NCBI GenBank assembly: GCA_002205965.3
Contig: NADL03000016.1
Location: 620,001 to 684,000 of the forward strand
Length of the DNA stretch: 64,000 bases
Origin: Kappaphycus alvarezii
Lineage: Eukaryota; Rhodophyta; Florideophyceae; Gigartinales; Solieriaceae
Direction: 5' to 3'
In this document: positions 55,331-64,000 of the stretch, piece after piece
Position numbering within the stretch: the stretch's first letter is position 1
Layout: the number at the start of each line of letters is the position of its first letter
Notes under the pieces: model-generated
Seen by the model: the letters and a program-made list of their open reading frames with translations, nothing else
What the model was told of the DNA's origin: nothing
Databases searched by the model: none
Position numbers and translations under genes: made by a program

Positions 55331-55549
55331 ACTGGATAAAGGACACGGGACCCCTGTAGCTTTCTTTCGTCGAACTCTTTTCGAACGTTCCTGTATTTTC
55401 CCTTAATCATATCACACTTCTTCCTGTTACCAAGCCTCATCGTCATTGTATAAGAACATGAATCGCAGAACAAGACGCATGAGGTAGCTGCAGTTATTGC
55501 CAAACGTCGTAATCGACACGAACGCGTCCGACAGCACTTTCGTCTTTCT

Positions 55550-56660
55550 TTGTGATGATTCTAGGCTACGAGGGACGTGGCGAGCGGACTATATCTCGCG
55601 GAATTTTCTCATTTTCTTCTATCTCGCGTGGCACCCCCCTGCATTTTTCAGGCGACTGTACCGTATGTCCTCACGCAACTTTCATGCTTTTCGCCGGGAG
55701 GATTGCTTTCGTAGACAATTCCAATTTCAGACGGAGCTCACCACTCCATTCTGTAAGTTTGCGTCGGTTAGCCGGTGGTTCTTATTTAGATTTAGCCCTA
55801 GCGCATAACATATCTACCTCAACTATATACCACTACATTGATGAAACCATCTTTGCAATTGATTCGGCCTTGCAAATAACGTTTCCGTACCGAAACGCAT
55901 CTTTGCTAAGGAAAGTCTCTGATGGATTTGCAAGGGATAGGCGTAGCGCTCTGGACATGTGTTGCGGTGCTTTGGACGGACTGGTCGTCAAAATAAATGA
56001 GCCAACTGCATGGGAAGTTCCGAATCCATCTACGTACTATAATACAAAGGGTTGTTTATCTCTAAAAGTGCAAGCAGTTTGCGATTCTAAGTACAGGTTC
56101 ACATTCTTGTCTTGTCTCTCTCCGGGTTCAACCCATGAGAGCACGGCACACGCAATGAATACACTGTCTAGACTACTTAAGAGGGGGTAGAGTGGCCTTT
56201 CAGCAGGGGTTTAAATTGCTACAGATAAGTGTATAAACAGGCTTTTGACGCCTTCGTCTGGTAAAGCGCTCAGAATCTCGAACGACTGCTTCAATTATCG
56301 GCTGTTTACGCTATAATTCATGTGAAGCAGAGTTTCGGGATGCTCATTGGAAGAAATGGGTGTTTTGGAGGCCGCTGAGGTTCACTGTCACCAAAAATGC
56401 CACTATCATAACAGTCTGTCGCAAATTGCACAACTTCATTATAGAACATGAGGACTGTGCAGACATTCCATCTCCATCTGGGGTTGATGTTAGATACCAT
56501 ACAGAGACCGCAGATCGACAGGTCTACCTTCAAGATGATTGTGACCTCAACAAAGAACTACACCGCAGACGTCGTGATCTTGAGTCATCTCAGCCCCGGG
56601 ATGATTTCACAGCTGAAATTGAAGCTAGTGCTCGTCGCAGACCATGTATCTAAAAAATAG
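55550..56660 (+). pseudogene. Harbinger transposase 2 (DDE_4), broken
   Basis: The conserved part begins with a helical region (SYLDLALAHNISTSTIYHYI, about 55790). Next come the first catalytic D in CCGALDGLVVKI (about 55970), TYYNTKGCLSLKVQAVCDS, and GSTHESTAHAM (about 56130). Beyond a frame change near 56190 come a RLLTPSSGKALRI-like block and a WRPLRFTVTKNATIITVCRK block (about 56370), with HNFIIEHEDC near the end. The E-containing block before WRPLR is hard to read, so completeness of the triad is uncertain. The start codon is not clear. Confidence 0.75.
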
Positions 56661-56863
56661 TATAAGGTACTACATATATTCTACGTAAACACTAAGTGTC
56701 ATTGACATTCTCTGACGCTTCGTTGTCCATAATATACATGCGGTCTTAATAATTCTACGCACCTGTGCAAAGCGATTCTCAAGAAGCCGTCTCGTGCCGT
56801 CAGAATTTGCCGTACTCTCGCTAGGAAGTCAGTCAATGCTAATTGTAATTTTTGTTTCCAGCT

Positions 56864-57376
56864 TTATAAGACGCGTAACGGTTGAAGCCACTTTTTCGCC
56901 CTTTCCAAGTTCATTATGCTTGGATCTGTCGCAGAAAGTGAGCCAGAGTCCTGTATTACAATTGGTTGCGGCGTCGTTCTGGTTTCTGCAACTTTGCTGA
57001 GTGCAGCAGCGACTGATTCAATCCCATCTTCTCTTCTCCGCTTACGCGCAGAAGTTTGAATCTGAGGAATCGATGATCCGTTACCTCCTATTTCAGTTAG
57101 ACCAGCCTCAATTTGAGCGTTTGGTGGGATTTCTCTTACAACCGCATCCAGACTTGGGTGGTTGCAGAGCACGCAGTACATCTAATTAATACTATCAACC
57201 CCATTGGTGAAGTCTGGGAAGGTGCCTGGATCTCTTTTTCCGGACTTTTTGTACCTTTCGCATGCAACTTTGTACGATGATCGTAGCTTGCCCCAACTCA
57301 GTTTCAGGATTTTTCCGTTCTGTTTGTGCGATGTGGGATGAAACTGTATCAATAAGTCCTCAGTAACACTGCACAA
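56864..57376 (-). pseudogene. Harbinger 2 accessory protein (ORF1-like), with one in-frame stop
   Basis: Two adjoining same-frame pieces, 57376-57182 and 57181-56864, are separated by a single TAG. The first has KILKLSWGKLRSSYKVACER and YKKSGKRDPGTFPDFTNG, like the Trp/basic helices of Myb/SANT-type Harbinger partners. The second is a linker with NLS-like RKRRRED. The coding part probably continues above 57376 in decayed form up to about 57960. Confidence 0.6.
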
Positions 57377-58249
57377 AGCCTGAGGAATTTCTGGATCGAA
57401 CGTCTTGTCATTGAATAGTTCAAGAAATTCGTCCCAAACTGGTCATGGCGCCAGGTTTAAAGCGCTTAGCGAGTCTCAAATCGTTGATACATTATTGCTA
57501 CTATAGTAGAATGACGTGCATCCGAGATGACGTGACATAGACGGGCTGTCTCATGTTTTGTCCAGTTTGGTGCGCGGCTGCGTTCTGCTCCTGCACGACA
57601 GGCATTCGTTTGTACCTCTGGATCAACGGATTTATGTTACTCACACAAGCGAGCCAGTTGCACTATTCGCATGCAGTCTGTAACACCAGCTTGGCTTAAC
57701 CGACTTGTTAGTATGGACTTGGCCCCTGAGCCAAAGAGTCTGATACGCCGGAGCGCGTTTGATAGAATAGCTTGAGTTAGTCGTCGCGGTTCGAGCATAG
57801 TGGCTTTTGTTGGTTGTGCTTATGGAGAAATGATCGAAGCACCAGTTTCCGGAGGCGCTGTGATGGTGGAATGAGCCGTTTTCTGTGCTTCACTATAGAT
57901 CGGTTGTTGTGGTGATCGGTACGAATGTTTGAGGAGCGTTTACGCTGGTATTGCGCGGAACGGATTGAAACTCTCGGAGAGCTTCACAAAAGCTGTTGCA
58001 GGTATCTGAAAACGTTGAAGGTGTATGAGTAAATTGATGTGAAAGAGGTGACGGTAATTGAGGGGCACATCTGAAGAAGATTAACCATTTTCATACGAAA
58101 TTACTTACTATAGAACTGTCACAGGATTTCGTTGAAGTCCCACAAGATGATTGTGCCTAGAATTATGCATGCCCAATCATCAGAGGCCACGTTATACAGC
58201 ATTAATAATATCTTATGCTCCATGCAAAAGAAATTATGTTGGAACAGGC

Positions 58250-58500
58250 CTTAATAGCGATTTTAGGAATACCGGGGGAAAGTTTTGTGGTTAAAATTTG
58301 AAAGATGCGAGTGGCTGTGTCCCGTGATATTCCGTCAGGAAGCGGACGAATGGTGACTGCGCCAATTGTCGCTAAACATCTAACATTATCGCATGGGTGT
58401 GCTTTATCATCAGACTAGGGAATTGAACCGTGCATTAAAATTCCAGCACCTAATTCAACAGAAGTAGAAAAATCAATGACCGTTGGTGCTCCATAAACTG
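58250..58500 (-). other. Protein-like minus-strand frame, unassigned
   Basis: Just outside the right end of Harbinger 2 the minus strand reads GGTVYGAPTVIDFSTSVELG, a stop, then NVRCLATIGAVTIRPLPDG and RDTATRIFQILTTKLSPG. The residue mix looks like real protein, but I cannot identify it and it has one in-frame stop. It may be a remnant of an unknown mobile gene. Confidence 0.3.
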
Positions 58501-58726
58501 TACCTCCGAAAATATTTGGTCAATTTCGTCCGTTTCAACAGCAAAAGGTAGCGAAGGCAAGCAAGCAAATCATAATAATAGAAGGAAGAGCTACAGTAGC
58601 CTACTGAGGCAAGGTCCATATGAACAACCTTCTAATGGAGCCAAAAACTAAACAATACCAAATTCAACAGCATAACATGGGGGCTTGGCCCGTAAAAAAG
58701 CTCCAATTTTAAAGATCAGCACTAGC

Positions 58727-60198
58727 CTAAGCGCCAGCGATGAGAGGGCCGGATCCAAAAATTAGCCTCTGACGGAGCCTGTGAGCTTCGCGAGTTTGCC
58801 TTAATCGTTTGCCCCTCCCGTACTGTTGTTTAGCGGGAACCATCGGGCGATTGAGGTCCGCTTTGTGTTCTTTGTATGCCGCACGTTCTTCATATTCCAT
58901 CCGCTGCTTGACTTTTGATGCCTTTTGTAGTCGCTCCTGTTCACTTTTCCTTAATGCGTTCAAAACAGCGTCACTTGTCAAATGCGTACCTTAGCTAGTC
59001 TTGATCGAAATTCGTCCTTCCTCCTCAAAATTCCGCATCTTTCAGCAGAAAACGGCCCCTACGTCTGTAAGCCGTGACCAATGCCTCCAGTGAAACAACG
59101 GAGGCGAATTCCATATCATTAAACACGCGATCTAAAGCGCGAGAATTTGTAGCGCGTAAAATAGGATCCCAGATGACACACTTGATGAAACCATCAATAA
59201 TATTTGGGGCTAGAAATGATCGTATGTATGAGTTGCGAATACATAAGCCGACGTCAAATGCGTTCAGGAGCTTGTTTCGTCTAGCTGCTGCATTCAGTTG
59301 ACTTTGCAAAAATGACTTGTAGGAATTAAAGACAGTTACATTATCTCACTATCTGCGCCCGGAATTGGACGACGGAAAAGATAGCAATCTATGAGAACGG
59401 AGTGCAATGAGTCTGAAACTCCACACACAACTCGAAAATGGGGAAAATATCCAGAATAAATCACTGCTGGAATCTGCGCTCGGCCATCTGCTGATATAAC
59501 GGGCATGAATGTAACCCTACTTAAATCTCCTTCTGTCTTCACTGTAAGTTGCACAAGATGTTTTCCTGTTGGGCCAACTCCTTTGCGAAGCGCACGGCCA
59601 ACCATTTTCTCGAAGGAAATCCCCGACTGATCCATATTAAAAACGAATTTCGGATCTTTGACGTTGTACCTGTCAATCGCGGCCTGTACTCTGGACAAAT
59701 GTTCTGCTACATGCGCTCGAGTGAAGTCTTCCATTTTCGGGTCTTTAACTTTTCTAACGCTTCCATAACTAAAATAATTTCGCACTATGAAGTTGTTGAC
59801 GTACTTAACTGATGAACGGTTGTTTTTGAAACTAATTTTGATCCGCTCATTGGAAGGAAGCATTTCAACGCGGTCTTGTACAATATATATGACTCCCGGG
59901 TGGTTAGAGGTGTGTTGATTTCAGCGAAGTACCTTGCTGCCACTGCGACGACTTCCTCGTGGTGTAGAGGGACGGACTGTGGGCGCCCCGGTTTACACCT
60001 GACGAAATGCATACTTGCAGGACTCATAGGCTGAGAATCAGTGGGACCCTTGCTCCACGGCTTGTAAACATTGCACAGCACCATTAATCCTATATCATGC
60101 TGCTTTGCGAGCTTGCTCCATGTGGTCTTTTCGCCGTACTCCCGTTGGAAGAGTGCTTCCTGAATGAAGCGATATTCCGCATCTGAGTCTCTGGTCAT
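58727..60198 (-). pseudogene. Second pogo-type transposase, internally deleted
   Basis: The minus-strand ATG at 60198 opens a helix-turn-helix part (EKTTWSKLAKQHDIGLMVLC, about 60120) and a CENP-B-like linker (CKPGRPQSVPLHHEE). The catalytic core follows with KFVFNMDQSGISFEKMVGR (about 59640), VTFMPVISADGRAQIPAVI and SGYFPHFRVV. Right after 59336 it jumps to a C-terminal region (LQSQLNAAARRNKLLNAFDV, 59300), so the part with the second and third acidic residues is gone. It ends in a charged coiled tail (58981-58727). There is a frame change near 59800. It differs from the 2047-4619 element and no inverted repeats were found. Confidence 0.72.
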
Positions 60199-61036
60199 GT
60201 TTTTTGTATAGTGAGCAAGGGGAAGTAATTAGCTACATTGGATTTGATATGAAGCAGAAAATTCTGGGCAATATTCGTAGGTATGGCGCCCATTGGATTG
60301 CGGTTGAGCTTCTGTTTCGATCATGTCTCCCAGTTCCCCGGAACTTTCAACAACTTTGGTAGAAAGTGGGGTTGAACTGATAGTAGTGGTGTTCATGGGG
60401 AGCAGGGGAGAACATGGGGAATGCAGAACAGTAATCCATTTGTTTAATTTAGTATTTTTGTTGAATTAGGGGTCGGACTTTCACAGGGCCACTAAATTAG
60501 ATTAGCTTTGGAGGAGGAGGCAAATATGCATGTTTCGTGAAGGAATTTGAGAAGATGGCAAGTTGTTGTTGTCTCGAGTCCCGCAGATGGGGATTCCAGT
60601 GTCCTTTGTACACTGTACTGCATCAATCCTAGGTAATTGTACTAGTGTACTGTAGCCTGCCAGAGAGAAATGCATGCTGACTCTTGATGATTGCTTGTAG
60701 GCCCAAATACAGTATCCTGATGATTTTGTGTAACCCAGGACATGATTTTTCCTGACCCGGGACATTATTTGTCCTTTCGAATTAAGTTTTAAACACAATT
60801 AACGGGTATATCGCCAAAGACGAAGTAATTCAATATCATCCTGGAGATCTAATTCAAGATAGGATAATAAAAAAATGGCTATTTGGCAATATTCTGACTA
60901 TCATTTTAGTCTACGTAGGTTTCCAATATGTAAACATCAGAGTAGGTCTTATAGCAACCATACCACGGATTCAGACATTTAATGAGATCTTAAAGCAACC
61001 AAGATAAACTAATCATTCCGAAACAGGTCACCCAAT
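60199..61036. other. Intergenic, no supported gene
   Basis: A few TACTGTAC-like words occur near 60608-60655. No gene or transposon end was recognised. Confidence 0.45.
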
Positions 61037-62225
61037 TCAGATGTCAGCGCTAGGCTCCCGTGTAATGCCAGAATGCCCAGGCGTATCTCGGAACTGCACG
61101 TCCATCTTAGCCCTCCGCTTACGACGGTAATTCTCTTGCTTCATCCAGCGCTTTTGAACCGTCTGAGCCCCGGTCTCAACAAGACGATTTCGAAACCGCC
61201 TATAAAACTCACTGTTCCGAGCGCGCAACGGTTGCAGGCGAATTTTAATTTTTGTCTGAGCAACACAAATATTAAAGTATGAATCGTAGCTCGCTTTTGT
61301 CCAACGCCATTTTGAGGACAATACAGTCCAAAAAACGCGTAACTGGCCAAAAATTCTCCACTATCACACGGATCGGATTAAATCTTATCATTTCGGTGCT
61401 GCTCACTATGCGATAAAACCGTTCTGTGGATTTTTCTTTGGCAACACAGCCCTCATAAACTCGTCTGCTCCCTGATACCCTTTGTGGGCTAACACATCCC
61501 ACAACCACGGATGTTCTGAAGCCAACTCCCAATCATCCTCAATTACCCGTTCCTGTCGAGGCATGCGAAGTTTTTCAGAATGGAAATCGCGATTTTTCTG
61601 AAAAATAGTTAAGTAGTACACTGAACCAGGAAAATGAGCGGTGCATCCAATTGCTATGTCATTTGGTAACACGGAAGTCTCAAACTTTTAACCATAAAGC
61701 TTGTGTTTACCGCTTTAATACAACTTCCCCTCCTGCAGATTACCACTTGGGCGACATCCCTGTTGGATGGTGACATCTGCAGCCTACCGAGCGTATTTTT
61801 AATGAAGAAATAGTACTTTATCTTCCCGTAGCTTCCACATACTGTACTTCGAACCAGGTGCAACGACTGCCAGCTCATACATAAACTTGCCCAAAAGTCC
61901 TACGAAGTTTTTGACAAATGTCTCTAATGCTGGGCCTTTATTCCCAAGAAGCCTCGCTAAAAAATCCCATTGGCCTCCATTCTTGAGGACCCTGAGCAAC
62001 ATAAAAATGGCTTCTTTTCCTGAGATATCGCTCCTCCTCCCGCGACCTACTTTTTAATGAGTACTGATAAAACTCGCAAAAATGGTCCAATTGTAGTCAA
62101 ATTCGTTTGGGTTGAAATTGCACATCTTAAGTATAGCCTCGCCTCCTCCGAATCCGCAAAATCTGTCAAAACCGCACATTCAGAGTCGTTCTCGTCATCA
62201 GTTTCTTTGACACGCTTGGTGTTGT
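61037..62225 (-). pseudogene. Third Harbinger-type (DDE_4) transposase, broken
   Basis: Minus-strand pieces in order are FNPNEFDYNWTIFASFIST (about 62110), KEAIFMLLRVLKNGGQWDFL (62000) and GCTAHFPGSVYYLTIF (61640). These are followed by the second catalytic region VLAHKGYQGADEFMRAVLPK (61480), the E-containing RVIVENFWPVTRF (61370), and a tail KWRWTKASYDSYFNICVAQT (61310-61037). The DKGYQG and VENFFGR motifs are classical for this family. Here the D of DKGYQG reads H (LAHKGYQG) and FFGR reads FWPV. Frames change several times. The first catalytic D is probably in a DVTIQQG-type block near 61760. No ends or accessory gene were located. Confidence 0.7.
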
Positions 62226-62289
62226 AATTGCAGAATTCATTCTCTCTCTACGGCTGCCTCGACGAGCAGACGGATGCCGTTTCTGGCTT

Positions 62290-62505
62290 GACTCTCTGTG
62301 ACGGGGCATGAGTTAGTCAACTCAAGAAAACGAGACTCAATCGGAGAGCCAACCGGGGGCCTGGGTTCGGATACCCCCTGGATAGTAAAGAAAGAAAACA
62401 AAAATAACAGAAAAACAAATAAAACAAACAAAGAAACAAAAACAAAAAAGAAAGAAAGTAAAAGAAGAAGGAAGAAAGAAAAGAAGGAAGAAAAGAAATT
62501 GTAGA
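62290..62505 (+). repeat. tRNA-like sequence followed by A/purine-rich tail (SINE-like)
   Basis: GGGGCATGAGTTAGTC (about 62300) resembles a polymerase III A box and GGGTTCGGATACCC (about 62363) a B box, spaced about 60 bp as in tRNAs with a long variable arm. A run of about 120 bp of almost only A and G with some C follows (62381-62503). This is the layout of a tRNA-derived SINE with an A-rich tail. No second copy was seen in the window and the cloverleaf does not fold convincingly. Confidence 0.35.
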
Positions 62506-62615
62506 GTAGCACTAAAAAGCTGCCTTGGAAAGCCAACGCGTATTATCACTACCGTAATCATACGAGCCTAGTCTAAGCCCAACTCAACAGCCGCTAAAAC
62601 TACACGTGCATCAGA

Positions 62616-64000
62616 ATGGATCATTCCAGAGACTCCCGACGCTTCTTTTGTATTGAACCTCTCGAGAAACCTTCTGATTACATCATGTGGGCGAGGCGGA
62701 TCAGGTCCATCCTGAGAGCAGATGAAAACTCCATGATCGTAATGCTCGGAGAATCAGCAACGAACTCTGCAGACGCGAGGAATGAAGGGATAAAACGCTC
62801 CGCCAAACAAAAAGTGTCATCACCCTAGGCCTTGGTGCATCTGCCATGGCCTAGGTAAAAATAATCACCGATGATGACACGAAAACCGCCCTGGATCTCT
62901 GGAATGAGCTTAAGCGTATCTATACCCCTCTAACGAACAAGCCATCCCAAACATCCGGAACAGATTAGACACTCTGGTGTCCGACGAGAGTGGAGACTGG
63001 CACAAACACGTCTCTCAGTTTAACAGCATCTGCGGAGAACTCGCAACATATGACGAGGAACTGTCGCATCAAAAAAGACTTCAGAACTCATTAGGTCTCT
63101 CCTTCTTTCCTTTACAGCTCTCTCTATGGTCTCCACGATCACTACAGCCTCCTTTCTGGACGTCATGAATGCTATTCAAGCATAATTCGCTCGAAGGATG
63201 ATCCCAAACAACCCTCATAACGCTCCTCGAAGGCAAGATTTCATCTAAGCCAACATGGATTACGACACACGAAGATACGTTAGAGGACGTGGAAGGAGTT
63301 CCTCATACGCCATAGGCGAGCATTTTCGTGGCACAGGTCGCGGTGGATGCCGCACTGGGCAACTCAGACCACCAGGAAACTGCCATTACTGCGGTAAACC
63401 CGGGTATTTCATTACCATATGTCGGAAACGCCTCGAGAATGAGCTAAATGGGCGCATTCGGAAACCTCGCCGTGGACGTGGAGGACAGCGTCACTATTCA
63501 CGGGCTGACCGGGAATGGAACCGACAAGTTAACCACGGACACTGGGAATCCCATACACTTCCAAATCGTCCTCCTATGCCTTCAGCAAACGCCGCCGCGG
63601 CCCTCACGAATACATATAACGTTGATTTTCCACAGAATCTGACTGAGTTCCAACAACGGCCAAGCTTTGGTTAGGAGCCTCGTTACCGCGAAAACATGGC
63701 AAGGCGCAAGTTTTGAAGTCGGGTGGCAAAAATGGGAGGACAGAAAGATGACACCGCGCCCATGGAATCTGGTGCAACACATCATTTCTTCCAAAGTCGT
63801 TCTTCTTTAATTACTATAGCCCAATTGCCAAAAAAGCTGTGCAGACAGCAGCTGTAACTTCACACCTTCTCGGTAAGGGCCTAGTGTGGTTAATATTGAA
63901 CGGCGAGACATAAGTAGAAGTCTACCATGCACCTCAACTTTGAAACAAACATACTGGCTGTTAACTTGCTTACAAAACACTTCAACGTGATATTCTCAGA
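62616..64000 (+). mobile_element. Copia-type LTR retrotransposon fossil, 5' part, runs off the window
   Basis: Gag-like remains start at 62616 (SDYIMWARRIRSILRADE) and continue to a basic, Arg/Gly-rich region with a zinc-knuckle-type CHYCGKPGY motif near 63380. A protease-like stretch may begin after 63700. The pol part lies beyond the window. It is broken in several places and no LTR was recognised. Confidence 0.55.

Larger units (their letters stand above)
54556..58250. mobile_element. PIF/Harbinger DNA transposon 2, with ends and a nested LINE fragment
   Basis: The left end (54556) begins GGCCTGTTCCAATACAAAAA and the right end, read inward from 58250, begins GGCCTGTTCCAACATAATTT. Similarity continues about 45 bp through GCATGGGGCACAAAATATA versus GCATGGAGCATAAGATATT. 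Flanking triplets are TGA and TTA, which may be a mutated TWA target duplication. Inside are a plus-strand transposase, a minus-strand accessory gene in the usual tail-to-tail layout, and a LINE fragment inserted on the minus strand at 55140-55330. It is more decayed than Harbinger 1. Confidence 0.8.

Overview
This looks like repeat-rich nuclear DNA from a eukaryote, most likely a multicellular red alga (florideophyte type). The case rests on long conserved genes with no introns needed, two algal-style glycosyltransferases, and a dense mix of Harbinger, pogo, Helitron, LINE and Copia/Gypsy remains. The lineage is an inference; no marker here fixes a species.

Layout. 1-5.4 kb: a decayed retroelement split by a nearly complete pogo transposon (2047-4619). 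5.4-6.6 kb: a GC-rich stretch of unknown nature. 7.0-14.4 kb: the spliceosome core gene PRP8. 15.5-17.5 and 18.7-20.2 kb: two glycosyltransferase genes in tandem. 20.3-23.5 kb: a LINE 3' fragment and a complete Harbinger element. 24-37.4 kb: gag, Helitron, Copia and Gypsy fossils with long gene-free AT-rich DNA. 37.7-39.9 kb: small repeats and LINE ends. 40.3-42.1 kb: an FMN/FAD oxidoreductase gene. 43.1-45.0 and 52.3-54.0 kb: two divergent copies of an unrecognised three-helix membrane protein family. 54.6-58.3 kb: a second Harbinger with a LINE fragment nested in it. 58.7-62.2 kb: a second pogo and a third Harbinger, both on the minus strand. 62.3-64 kb: a tRNA-like/A-rich tract and the start of a Copia-type fossil running off the window.

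Host genes: PRP8 serves pre-mRNA splicing. The two glycosyltransferases are secretory-pathway enzymes and may act on cell-wall glycans. The oxidoreductase is a predicted flavin electron-transfer enzyme. The membrane pair is the best candidate for something undescribed. Two window-wide patterns stand out. Clusters of the palindrome-like word TACTGTAC/GTACAGTA lie upstream of several host genes. All four conserved enzyme genes are broken only by apparent losses of single bases next to an identical base, while the protein between breaks stays highly conserved, which points to sequence error or very recent change rather than old pseudogenes.
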